64,000 nucleotides of DNA from Senecio squalidus (taxonomy: Eukaryota; Streptophyta; Magnoliopsida; Asterales; Asteraceae): NCBI GenBank assembly GCA_910822075.1, contig CAJVGC010000590.1, positions 41,275,477 to 41,339,476 on the forward strand. Direction: 5' to 3'. A program made the translations under genes and the position numbers. Below the pieces are notes generated by a model. The model did not search any database and was not told the DNA's origin. It worked only from the letters and a program-made list of their open reading frames with translations. Positions 33,520-44,139 of the stretch are shown here, piece after piece (positions within the stretch are counted from its first letter, which is position 1; each line of letters opens with the position of its first letter).

Positions 33520-34394
33520 ATTCATAATGACATATGTAGATTTCATGAGCCTGAGGTAGGAATGTAGAAGTGGATGCTGCTGGTAACCTTGAGTAGCTCG
33601 TTTTGCAAGCAACTTTCTTTCTCAAGCTTTTATTCTTTGCAAATAACTCCATACATCTGATGGGAACGTTGGATAGGTCTTGATGCTCATTAGCTTTGGC
33701 TACAACTTCTTTTTGGTATGTTCTTAGTTTTATGTGTCTCTTGTTTCCATTTTACTTGATTCAAGTTTTTAGTTTGATGCTTGATATGATATTTTATTGT
33801 AACATGGTTGTTTGTTATCGTTCAGTTGAAGCAATTATCGTATCTCGGCTGATTTTGGGTCGGTTATGGATGTTTTGAAGAAGTACTTATTGAGCAAAGA
33901 TTCAAAGCATTAAACTTTGTTATATCTTGTGTAATGTAGGTTCTGTTATTAAACTTTTTATGATTCTGTTTGGTGGGATCTGCTTCTGATTTGTTTTCTG
34001 TTTGACTTCACTTTATGCAATATTCTCGGTGGACTTTTCTTCTTTTGATATCGTCATATTCGATTGTTGTTTTGATTAGGAATATGTTTTCACTAAAACT
34101 AAGGATTGAGTACATTAATTGTGGTTCTTTGAGCGATAAATTCGTTCTAAGTATGCAAGTAAATGAATATATACTCGTTATATAATAAAAATTGCTTCAC
34201 ACGAATCCAATAATAGGGAAGAAAAAACAGTTTCATTCATTTAAAAAAAAGGGTCAACCCGACCCGACCCTACATGACCCGTGACTCATTTGACCCTTTT
34301 CACATTATGACCCTAACCCATTCTAACCCTAACCCGTTTTGACCCATTATTCAACCCGACCCAACCCGTCCATGTTGCCACTCCTATTTAATAC

Positions 34395-34930
34395 CTTTAA
34401 AAATACCTTTATCATACGCTTCCAAAATTGTAACTTGAAGAGCCTCCACAACAATAAGAAAGAGAAAAGGCGAAACTGAATTTCCTTGTCAGATGCCACG
34501 TTCCATTAAAAAGTCTGAGGTAGGAGAACTATTTATTAACACCGAGACGAGGCATCCATTGATCCAGTTTCCCCACTTTGATCTAAACTTCATTTGATCC
34601 ATAACATTACCAAGAAATGGCCAACTAATACTATCAAAAGCTTCATATAATCGACTTTGAAAAGAAGAAGCTTTTCTCCCGTTCTCTTAATGTAATCTAC
34701 AATGTCATTAGCAACAAGAACACCATCTAATATTTAAGCACCCTCTAATACTTGGTGATCAAAAATTACGTCATTTGATGTGGAAAGATGAGTTTGGATA
34801 TCACCTTAGAAAGGAGATCAACAAGTATTTTTGAAACAACCTTTTACATACACCAAATTAGGCTTACTGGTCGAATATGAGATAACATCCATCAATCCCT
34901 GCATAACGAATAGCTCAAGGTGATCATTCG
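34395..34930 (-). pseudogene. LINE (L1-type) ORF2 pseudogene, RT N-terminal half
   Basis: Minus strand, starting IRPVSLIWCM and KVVSKILVDLLSKVISKLI, then ILDGVLVANDIVDYIKRTGE, EAFDSISWPFLGNVMDQMKF, GNWINGCLVSVLINSSPTSD + FLMERGIRQGNSVSPFLFLI and VVEALQVTILEAYDKGIFKG (interrupted by stops). It stops at the hAT target site. The missing N-terminal endonuclease is consistent with 5' truncation, typical of LINE insertion. Confidence 0.85.
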
Positions 34931-34942
34931 TATAATTACATT

Positions 34943-35405
34943 AGTATGTGTGTTGACAACATCATAGAACTGCACCCTGTAGACTATAAACCTACACAAT
35001 ATTAACCACAACCAAGATGATAAATAATATTCAATCAATACATGGTATTTTAGAAAAGGAACACTTAAAGGGAATCTGTTAAAGCATATGATAACTTACC
35101 ATTGTGATTGTTGCTTCGCCCTCGCATACCACTACCAGCCCATTCTTCAATTTCTAAGCCATCAATCAACTAATAAAGACACATGTACACATCGTTTATC
35201 AAGGAACTAACTATACTTAATAGAAGTTCTTCAAGCATTGTAAAATTGACCAATCAATAGAACATATTGGAGGGGAATGCGGATAGTGGTTCATTTCTCG
35301 AGTTTTGGCTCGTAAACAAGATTGTTATGCTCATAATTAACTCAAAGTCCCGTACAATTTCTTTCAGAGTGAGGGTGCATTGCATAGGACCAAGTTCTTG
35401 TCAAG
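34943..35405. repeat. Inverted copy of the region downstream of the PPR gene (45715-46172)
   Basis: The reverse complement of 45715-46172 matches here with scattered substitutions: for example GTATGTGTGTTGACAAC, CCTACACAATATTAACCACA, CATTCTTCAATTTCTAAG, TCTCGAGTTTTGGCTCGTAA. The LINE remnant begins right at its left edge. Neither copy has coding potential. Confidence 0.85.
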
Positions 35406-37570
35406 TAAGATCAATCCACTAGACATTTTCTAGCCTTTCAGGCTTATTTAAGGGTAGGGGAAAATATTGATGTTGTTTCGAAAAGTCTTATTTATTTGAC
35501 TTGTTTAAGAGCTTAGGCTTATTGAAAAATTAACATTAGATAATAAGTTTATTACCAACATACTATGCAATATTGTTTACTCCTTAAAATAAAGAAACAT
35601 TGTTTCATAAGACCGTCAAATGTGAATCCATCAAACAATGGGTTCGTAAGTGTATCTAATTCGACCTTGTTTAGGTTGAACAAGATTGTGACTGGTACTT
35701 ATGTTAAGTCTTAGTAAGATCCCAATTACTTGATATTCAGTTTATCAATTTAATCTTTACGATTTAATCAATTGCAAATCAGTATTCAAATGTTAATTAT
35801 CACTCTTGATAAGCACACAGTTCTTGTATAACAATTATAGTGGAATTATAACTTTAAACAAGATATGAATAACACTTAGTTGATTCAATATATCGTTAGC
35901 GAATAAAAAGACTCAAGCTCTCTATTTATACACAATCATAGAGAGCTTGATAAGTACAAATCTAGACAGATATTTCAATAAGATAGAAGATATGCACTAA
36001 CTAACTTCCTTATCTTTCGGCACAAGACACTTTCTGAGTCTGACTACTTAGTCAGACTCAAGTCACTCAGACTTGAAATGGCTTAGAATAATTTAGTCAC
36101 TCATACTCAAACTACTCAGACTTAGACTTAACTAACAAATTTATAACTTGGGTCGTAAACAAGATTGTTATGCTCCTAATTAACTCAAAGGCATGATATA
36201 CTTGTCAAGTTTGGCAACCAATTAACAAGGTTTAGAACAAGGTTATCAAAATCGCGACCCTCCTCGTAGGATCGTACGATTCTACGATTATACCAACTAA
36301 AAACGTGTCGGGTCGTATCAAGATCGATAGGAGCATAGGATCGCATTCAGGATCGTAGGGTCGTAGTCAATATCGGAAGATTGTGTAAGATCCGATCTTA
36401 CCAATTTCTACTAACTTTATTTTTTTTTGTTTTATTAAATAACTAATGGGCCACTTATGTATTAATTTATTAAATGGGCCATGATCCCCAATCAAATGTG
36501 ACTTACAGTATTACGGGTGGTGATAAAGACACCCGCCTTATATGATTTTTGGTTATCGACACCCCCCCCCCCCCCTCCAAAGGTCAAATCGATACTTTAA
36601 AATTACTTTTTTTTCTTTCATTTTTATATTATTTATTTACATAAATTGTTAAATTATTTTTATTTATTTATTGAGGTTTGGTGACAAAAAAAATAATAAA
36701 TAATTAAGACAAAATGTTATGAAAATATAAATGTTATTACCAGTTATGAGTGTGATATAAATATGATAATTTTCTTGTAATTAAATGATTTACTGATACG
36801 GTTAATATCGAGGACAAGATTATGAGACGTTTGGAAGATCGTAAACTGGTTGCGACACAATATCCGCCATTGCGCTGCAGTAAGGGAGGAGTGTGCCACA
36901 GTGGGGAAACAGACGTGATTGCTTTTTGTGAGAAGCCTTGACTGCGACACAACGAAAAGGAGTGCGCCGTAGTAGATGGTCGAGCAGAGATGCAATTTTT
37001 GTTTTAAGGACTATTTTTGCATTCTTTTTAAAATTTAGGGAATTCTTAATTAAAATTTGTGAGAAGCCTTGACTGCGGCTAGCATTTTTCATTGAAATTC
37101 TTAATCAAAACTCTTTGATAATTTTATCAATTGTTTGGTTTAATTATTATACGGTATTCATTATTGAATCAACGGAATTTGATTGTTTGTGATTCATTTC
37201 GGGTATTCATTGCTTGAATCAACGGAGTCCATCTAGTATCTTACTTATTCTTCTACTGTGCTACATCATATACACTTAAATATTTAAAAAATTATATTAA
37301 ATATTTATAATTATTATTTTATTTATTTAAAAGTTCAAATTGTTTGATGTGACTAAAGTAAAAGCAAAAGTATAAATTATTTTGAGTTGACCAGAGTAAA
37401 AGAAAAAGTATAAATTATTTGTCGCGACTAAAGTAAAAGAAAAAGGAAGGATTCTATGTTTTAACTTATTCGGTCAGTTTTCTATTTACAAACGAGAGTT
37501 TCATTTCATTTCATTCTCACATTCATTTCATTTCAATCTCAAAGTTTAGTTCATTTCATTACATTCTCAA
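35406..37570. other. Intergenic region with small repeats, no gene seen
   Basis: A 40-bp sequence CTCGTAAACAAGATTGTTAT + GCTCATAATTAACTCAAAG at 35313-35351 recurs at 36152-36190. Degenerate GGATCGTAG units lie at about 36245-36400, and a C14 run at 36562-36575. A doubled GTGAGAAGCCTTGACTGCG occurs at about 36928 and 37060. Three 38-bp units of GACTAAAGTAAAAGAAAAAG type lie at 37348-37446, and ATTTC-rich low complexity at 37495-37565. Nothing here looks coding. Confidence 0.55.
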
Positions 37571-40429
37571 ATGGATAATAGTTCAGAATTTACAACCGAT
37601 ACGATATAACATTAGCCTTATTCTCTAAAAATAACATTAATCTCGTTCATTTAGTAATATACTTGTGTTATATTTATACATTTTCAATTTGTTCAGGTCT
37701 TCAGTACTAGTGAAGATTTATTTAAATGGGTGCAAAATGTGGCCCGGTCCCTTATTTATGTTATTGTTACTAAAAAAAACAAAAGCAAAAAAATGGTTAC
37801 GTTTGTAAAATTTTATTTATGTGTGATCGGGGTGGTTATTCACAAAAGTAAAAAAACTGATAATGAAAATACGTCTACTAGAGAACATTTGAGAAAAAAA
37901 ATTGGTTGTCCATTTGAATTGGTTGGAAAATATTATAAGACAATTGATGTCTAGAGATTAAGTTTGAAATGTGCTACACATAATCATGGGCCTACAAAGT
38001 TTATGGAAGGTCATTCATATGTAATGCGGCTAAATGATAATGAAAACATTTTGGTTGCAGATTTGTTAAAGCAGAATGTAAAACCACGTGATATATTAAC
38101 AACATTGAAGAAGAAAAATGAAAATAACGTTTCTTCGTTAAGAACCGTATGCAATGCCAGTGCCAAATTTCGAGTAGCTAAACAAGCTGGTCGATCTCAA
38201 ATGCAGGTTGTCATTGACCATTTCAAGGCTAATGGATATGATTTTGAGTATCTTACAAAAGATATCACTAACGAGTTGGAGGAATTATTTTTTGTCCATC
38301 CGATATCATTTATGATATGGAAAGTTTTTCCATACGTGTTATTCTTAGATGCGACATACAAGACGAACAAGTACCTTATTTTTCGTATGGTTTCGATTTA
38401 ATTTTTTTTTCATATTTACTTTTTATTTTAACTTTTTATTTTTTTATGCAACATATATAATCTTTCATTTCTCGAGATTGTTGGTGTTACTTCAACTAAT
38501 CACACATTTTCAATAGCGTTTGTCTTTTTACATAAAGGAAAGAAAACCAATTTTGTTTGGGCATTAACTAATCTAAAGTTGATGATGAATGACGATTTTT
38601 CCCCGCGAGTGATTGTTACTGACAGAGATTTGGCTTTAATGAATGAATGCAAAACCATATTTTCAGAGCCAACCAGTTACTTTGTACCTGACATATATCT
38701 CAAGCGGTTATTTTGAAAATTGCAACTAGAGTAAAACCGCTTGAGTTACGCGAACGATTTAGGATCAAGTGGAGCTTATTGGTTGAATTAGTTATTCAAG
38801 ATACATACATGCAAAACTATGAAGACCTTGAAGTTTTGTTAATCGATTATCCAAGTATTTTCTTAAAGTTTTTTTTTATTTACTTTGAACATGCTATTTT
38901 GAATGAACGGAAATAAAGTTAATATTTTTTTTCCAGATATTCTAGTCTACATGAATAAAGTATGGTCGAACAAGTATGGTCGAATGTTTCTACTATATGG
39001 ACTAACATGTATCTTCACTCTGGAAATCCAACAAATAACATAGTTGAAAGCCAACATGCAAAGTTGAAGTTACTATTAGATTCGACACAATCTATTATAG
39101 ACAATTTTGTCTACTTTATAGATCAACTGGTGCAATTACAACATTGGTATAAAAGAATCACTTGAAAGAAGCATAATTTTCCGCAGAACTAAATCAACCT
39201 TACCACAATTCCAACCATTCTGGGGCCTTGTTTCCAAAAATGGTTTAGATTTGATTTTCGAAGAAATTGACAGGTCTAAGGTCTCGAGTTAGATTATGGA
39301 AATTGTGGTTGTAAGTTGCGGTCATGTTTTGGGATACCATGTGCCCACGAACTTGCAGATTTATTTAATGCATGTTTGCCTATTCCAATGGAGTCAATTG
39401 ACATGTTTTGGAGAAAGCTTGACTTGTTATCATCTTTACCCGAAGATGATATTCCATGTGAAAAAGATGTTGACAAGTTTCAAGAAGTCTACGCGAAGTA
39501 GACACCCTTTGGTAAGAACATTTATTTGAAAATGATACGAGGAATATACAACAAAAAAAACAGATGATGTTCGTGAACCTGCTATCCAAAGGAACACACG
39601 TGGTCGACCAAGTTCCAAGGGAAAACAACCAAAAGCAACACAATTTGATCCACCAAGTCAAGATCCACATCGAAATAGTTATTCGAACACTTCAAAGGGA
39701 TTTGATCCACCAAGTCAAGATCCACGTAGACACATTTCTTACACGAATCAAACAAGCTATTCACATCCACTACCTAGTCATCAAAAAAGCTATTCGAACA
39801 CTTCAACGAGAATTAATCCACCAAATCAAGATCCACATACCACAGTTCTTACACGAATCAAACACGCTATTCACATCCACTTCTTGGTCAAATTCCACAT
39901 ACCTTTACGTCGCACATATAGAGAATGTAAAAGGTGACGAAAATTGGGGATTTCGAGCAATTGCTAATTCCCTCGACTATGATGAAGAAGAAATCTATCT
40001 CTAAATCCGATGTGCTCTATTAGATGAATTTCATTCCCACTATGCATGTTACTTGGAAATTATGGACGTTGAATGGTTAGAACAAATTCTTCACTCATTG
40101 AGTTTCCCATATGCGTGTCCTGCACCAAAGCCGCATTGGATGCTAATGCCGGATACAAGGTTAATGATTGCTTCAAAAGTTCGACGTAATAGTTAATTTT
40201 TTAAGTCCCCGCGACGGTATAAATATTTTTCCGCTTTGGTCTGCTCCTTAGCATTTTTTAAGCATCACACTGACCCTCATAAATGATAACCACTATGTTT
40301 TAGTGGAGTTACAAATCCGACTGTAATTCTGGATGGGAAACCCCATATGTTAATCGACAAAAAGTGTATCATCAACTTTACCCTTCAACTTGTGATCATG
40401 AAGCTCTTGATGTAGATAAGATAATCTAA
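37571..40429 (+). pseudogene. MULE transposase fused to an OTU-like domain, decayed
   Basis: Possible start MDNSSEFTTDT at 37571, intron, acceptor TTGTTCAG at about 37696, then DLFKWVQNVARSLIYVI, CPFELVGKYYKTIDV (stop where relatives have Trp) and KCATHNHGPTKFMEGHSYVM, QNVKPRDILTTLKKKN. MULE core: FPYVLFLDATYKTNKY, intron, LEIVGVTSTNHTFSIAFVFL, SPRVIVTDRDLALMNECK. Then GNPTNNIVESQHAKLKLLLD, SWIM finger (CFGIPCAHELADLF), RGRPSSKGKQ and PPSQDP repeats. The C-terminus resembles an OTU cysteine protease: VKGDENWGFRAIANSLDYDE, FPYACPAPKPHWMLMPD, INDNHYVLVEL. The usual catalytic Cys (GDGNCGFRA) is Trp. Several stops and frameshifts. The CRWHI-type motif is garbled (YFVPDIYLKRLF). Confidence 0.88.
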
Positions 40430-41157
40430 TTTTTGTTATGTTTGATGGCTTGTTATATTTAATTATTTATGTATTTTGTTATGAATAATGTTTATTTTAT
40501 TAATATATTTATCTTAAATCTTTATTTTCAATTTAAGATCTCTGTTTTTTATTTTAATAATAATAATAATAATAATGATAAATAATAATAATAATAATAG
40601 TTTGTACTTTTACTTTTTGAGTTTTTTCTAATTATGTTTAAGCTATCAAATTTATATATACTTACATAATTTTAGGTATCTTTTAAAATTTAGAAGATAA
40701 CACATATTTGGATTTAGAAGACGAAAATGGTTTTGATGTACGGTTTGAAATCATAGATTGATAGTCTATGTTGTAGGCTCGTGTTTATAACTTTTTATAG
40801 CATATAAAGAAGTGGTGTAGATGGACAAATGTAGTCTTTTGGTTTTTTTAGTCCACGATAAGTTAAAATTTGAACTAAAACATCTTAGTGTTGCACTATT
40901 ATAGATTTTTATATAAATCTATAACTTTCAACTTTGACCATTATTGATTTTGCATTATATACTGGTAATTGATATAATGCAAAACCGTATTGAAGAAAAA
41001 CCATGTAACTTGATCTTGTATAGACAAACACAATCCTAATTAATATTCCTATGTTGACAACCTTTGTTTAGACATCGCTAGTCAAAGTAGTTGCGGTTTG
41101 AATCGAGTCCTCGGATGTACAATAGTAGTAACCAAGTAAACAAGTGAAATCACAATA
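40430..41157. other. Intergenic region upstream of the PPR gene
   Basis: Contains an (AAT)n microsatellite with one interruption (about 40555-40600). No unambiguous TATA box could be placed near the PPR start, and no other feature is seen. Confidence 0.5.
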
Positions 41158-44139
41158 ATGGGATCGTCTTCGTTGCGACATTTCATCAAACACCTTCCAT
41201 GCAACAAGACCCTCCTTCCTTCTCTTCTCATTTCCCCCATTTCATCTCTAACAATACCCACAAAATCTAACGAATTATACGCCTCCTTTTTCTGCACACT
41301 AATTCATCTTTTTCTCACCCATAATCGTCTCCAAAAAGCTTTACAAGCCTTCACTGTAATGCGAAATTACCAGTATACCCCTGCAAGTTTACATTCTTGG
41401 AACAATCTCCTTAAAGAATTCAACAACTCAGGAATGGTTTCTTCGGTAATGTTTGTTTATTCAGACATGGTTTCTTGTGGGGTTAATCCTGATATAGTAT
41501 CTCGTAATATAGTTATACATTCTTTATGTAAAGTAGGTAGAGTTGAATTAGCTTTAAGTTTACTGCGCGAATCGAGTTCTTTCGGTGAATGTGATGTTGT
41601 TAGTTATAATACTGTGATTTGGGGGTTTTGTAAATATGGGTTTGTTGGACAGGGGTTTGGGTTGTGTTCTGAGATGATTAAAAAAGGGTTTATGTTTGAT
41701 GATTTTACGTGTAATATATTGGTTAAATTTTTTATTGATGCGGGTTTGTTGGGTTATATGGAATGGTTTGTTGATCGGTTTGGTAATTTGGATGTTGTTG
41801 GTTTTAATACTTTGATTAATTGGTATTGTAAAGATGGGAACGAGAGTGCTGCCATTGAGATGTTGGGTAGGATGAGGAAAGAAAAATGTTTTCCGGATAT
41901 CGTTACTTATAATACTTTGATTGACATGTTTTGTAAGATGAAGAATTTTGGTCAGGCGAAAAGTTTATTTGACGAGCTTATGGTGCCCGAGAAAAATGGT
42001 GTTGTTAAAGAAGAGTATGTTTTAGGTGAAGTAGATGTGAAGCCAAATGTTGTCACATATACTTCGATTATCAGTGGGTATATTAATCAAAATAAACTTG
42101 AAGAAGCGCTTCATTTGTATGAGAAAATAATTATGGATGGCTTATCACCTGATGTCGTTACTTACAGTTCGGTTATATATGGGCTTTGCAAACATGGGAG
42201 AATTGATGAAGCTCAAGCAGTTTTTAATGAAATGAAAAGGTTTGGCGTAGGTCCTAATCATGTAACATACTCATCGTTTTTAGCTTTTTTCTTTAAAACA
42301 AAAAATCAATTAGTTGCCCTTGGCCTCCAGAGTCAAATGGTAGTATGTGGAATTCCATTTGATGTGGTTGTATTCACTACTTTGATGGATGGATTATTTA
42401 AGAGCGGAAAACGTAATGAAGCTGAGATGATGTTCGGCAGTCTTTTAGGTTCTGGTTTGGTTCCTAACTGTATCACTTATTCTGCATTGATTGATGGACG
42501 ATGCAAGTCGGGAGATTTATATGGTGCTGAATCTGCACTACAAGAAATGGAGGTTAAAAACGTGTCTCCAAATGTCATCACATACACTTCTCTGATCACT
42601 GGTTTCTTAAAGTTCAAAATGTTTGATCCAGCTCTTAGTATCTTGAAAAAGATGGTGGTCGAGAGTGTTATGCCGAATATATTCACTTACAGTAGCTTAA
42701 TTGATGGCTATTTTAAAGCCGGGAAACAAGAAATGGCCATTAGTTTTTATGAGGAAATGAAATTGAGCGGGTTGGAGGAAAACAACTTTGTACTTAATGC
42801 TTTTGTCAATAACTATAAAAGAGAAGGGAAAATGGACGAAGCTGGTTCCTTTTTTGAAAACATGATATCTAAGGGATTGTTGCCCGACTGTATTAATTAT
42901 ACTTCTTTAATGGATGGTTATTTTAAAGCAGGTGACGAGGCAGCTGCTCTTAGAATGGCCCAAGAGATAACTGACAGAAGTTTGCAGTTTGATTCCGTTG
43001 CTTATAATGTTCTTGTAAATGGATTATTAGGGCTTGGAAAATACGAAGTCCAATCTGTTTATTTTGGAATAAAAGAACTTGGTTTGGCACCTAATCTCGA
43101 GACATTTAACACACTCATTGCTGCTTATTGCAGACAGGGTAAAGTGGTAAATGCTCTTAACTTATGGAAAGAGATAAAGAGCCTTGATTTAACGCCTAAT
43201 GAGATTACTATTAATGTTATGGTAGGTGGACTCTGTGAAGCAGGGAAGGTTGATGAAGCCATGGATTTGTTGAATGAAATGGCAAGTTTACGGTTTTACC
43301 CTAGCTTCACTACTCACAGACTTGTGGTTAATGCAGCTGCAAAAAGTAAAAGGGGAGAAAACATTTTGTTAATGCATGAACGTCTTGTAGCTATGGGCCT
43401 TAAACCGAGCCAAAAAATCTATAATGTCCTTATCACCGCATTATGCAGGCTCGGCATGACTAGAAAAGCCATGACAGTATTACAAGATATGAGAAATAGC
43501 GGGTTTTCTGCTGATATTATTACTTACAATGTCTTAATTAATGGATATTGCAAAAGCTCCCATTTGAACAAAGCTCTTCAAACATTTTCACAGATGTTGG
43601 ATGAAGGAGTATCTCCTACTACTTCAACTTATCATACGCTTCTTAGGGGTCTTTCGAAGGGCGGACTCATGCATGAGGTGTCAAAATTAATTAATGACAT
43701 GTTGGAAAGAGGTTTTGACATCGATTCTGACATTTATAACATTATCGTTTCTGGGTATAGTAGGATAGGAAACGAAAAGGAGGCTATTAGGTTATATTGT
43801 GAAATGATATCTAAAGGGTTTGTTCCTCAAACTGGTACTTATAATGTGCTTATTAGCCAGTTTGCTAAGATGGGCATGATGAGTCAGGCAAGAGAACTTA
43901 TGAATGAGATGCAAGTTAGAGGGGTTCCTTCTAATTCTTCGACTTATGATATACTTATTAGTGGGTGGTGCAAATTATCTATGCGAGCAGAGATGGAAAG
44001 GGCGCTGAGAATGTCGTATGAGTCGAAAGCAAAAATGTTGCTTAATGAGATGAATGAAAAAGGTTTTGAGCCGTGTGAAAGTACCATTAGATATGTTACT
44101 TTGGTTCTTAAAAGACAAAGAAAGAGGAAAAAAAGTTGA
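41158..44139 (+). CDS. P-class pentatricopeptide repeat protein (At5g14770-like), organelle-targeted
   Basis: A single-exon gene of 993 residues, as is usual for plant PPRs. PPR proteins bind organelle RNA base by base and support its processing, stability or translation. The N-terminus (MGSSSLRHFIKHLPCNKT) is basic, Ser-rich and without acidic residues, fitting a transit peptide; mitochondrion or plastid cannot be decided by eye. From about residue 60 on there are some two dozen 35-residue repeats, seen in FCTLIHLF, VVSYNTVIWGFCKYG, DIVTYNTLIDMFCKM, VVTYTSIISGYINQN, VVTYSSVIYGLCKHG, NCITYSALIDGRCKSGD, IITYNVLINGYCKSS and TYNVLISQFAKMG. No E, E+ or DYW domain, so no editing role is indicated. 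The short C-terminus is basic (LKRQRKRKKS). The frame is intact and uses a different codon composition from nearby transposon relics. From memory the order and wording of the repeats match Arabidopsis At5g14770; that homology is inferred. Confidence 0.95.
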   Translation: MGSSSLRHFIKHLPCNKTLLPSLLISPISSLTIPTKSNELYASFFCTLIHLFLTHNRLQKALQAFTVMRNYQYTPASLHSWNNLLKEFNNSGMVSSVMFVYSDMVSCGVNPDIVSRNIVIHSLCKVGRVELALSLLRESSSFGECDVVSYNTVIWGFCKYGFVGQGFGLCSEMIKKGFMFDDFTCNILVKFFIDAGLLGYMEWFVDRFGNLDVVGFNTLINWYCKDGNESAAIEMLGRMRKEKCFPDIVTYNTLIDMFCKMKNFGQAKSLFDELMVPEKNGVVKEEYVLGEVDVKPNVVTYTSIISGYINQNKLEEALHLYEKIIMDGLSPDVVTYSSVIYGLCKHGRIDEAQAVFNEMKRFGVGPNHVTYSSFLAFFFKTKNQLVALGLQSQMVVCGIPFDVVVFTTLMDGLFKSGKRNEAEMMFGSLLGSGLVPNCITYSALIDGRCKSGDLYGAESALQEMEVKNVSPNVITYTSLITGFLKFKMFDPALSILKKMVVESVMPNIFTYSSLIDGYFKAGKQEMAISFYEEMKLSGLEENNFVLNAFVNNYKREGKMDEAGSFFENMISKGLLPDCINYTSLMDGYFKAGDEAAALRMAQEITDRSLQFDSVAYNVLVNGLLGLGKYEVQSVYFGIKELGLAPNLETFNTLIAAYCRQGKVVNALNLWKEIKSLDLTPNEITINVMVGGLCEAGKVDEAMDLLNEMASLRFYPSFTTHRLVVNAAAKSKRGENILLMHERLVAMGLKPSQKIYNVLITALCRLGMTRKAMTVLQDMRNSGFSADIITYNVLINGYCKSSHLNKALQTFSQMLDEGVSPTTSTYHTLLRGLSKGGLMHEVSKLINDMLERGFDIDSDIYNIIVSGYSRIGNEKEAIRLYCEMISKGFVPQTGTYNVLISQFAKMGMMSQARELMNEMQVRGVPSNSSTYDILISGWCKLSMRAEMERALRMSYESKAKMLLNEMNEKGFEPCESTIRYVTLVLKRQRKRKKS

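Larger units (their letters stand above)
29671..34386 (+). mobile_element. hAT DNA transposon (4716 bp), TSD TTTAATAC
   Basis: Termini are TAGGAGTGGCAA and the inverse TTGCCACTCCTA. A perfect 8-bp target duplication TTTAATAC lies at 29663-29670 and 34387-34394, diagnostic of hAT elements. Subterminal regions are full of short GGGTC/GACCC motifs (GGTCCAATGGGT on the left, CCCGACCC on the right), the usual transposase-binding clusters. It carries a BED-finger hAT transposase gene on the plus strand, now broken. It inserted into a LINE. Confidence 0.95.

Noticed and set aside
35890..36150. Possible short solo LTR with hairpin AAGCTCTCTAT...ATAGAGAGCTT
   Set aside because: No TG...CA ends or target duplication could be found.
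41082..41297. 71-codon minus-strand frame at the PPR start
   Set aside because: Antisense shadow of the PPR N-terminus with no independent support.
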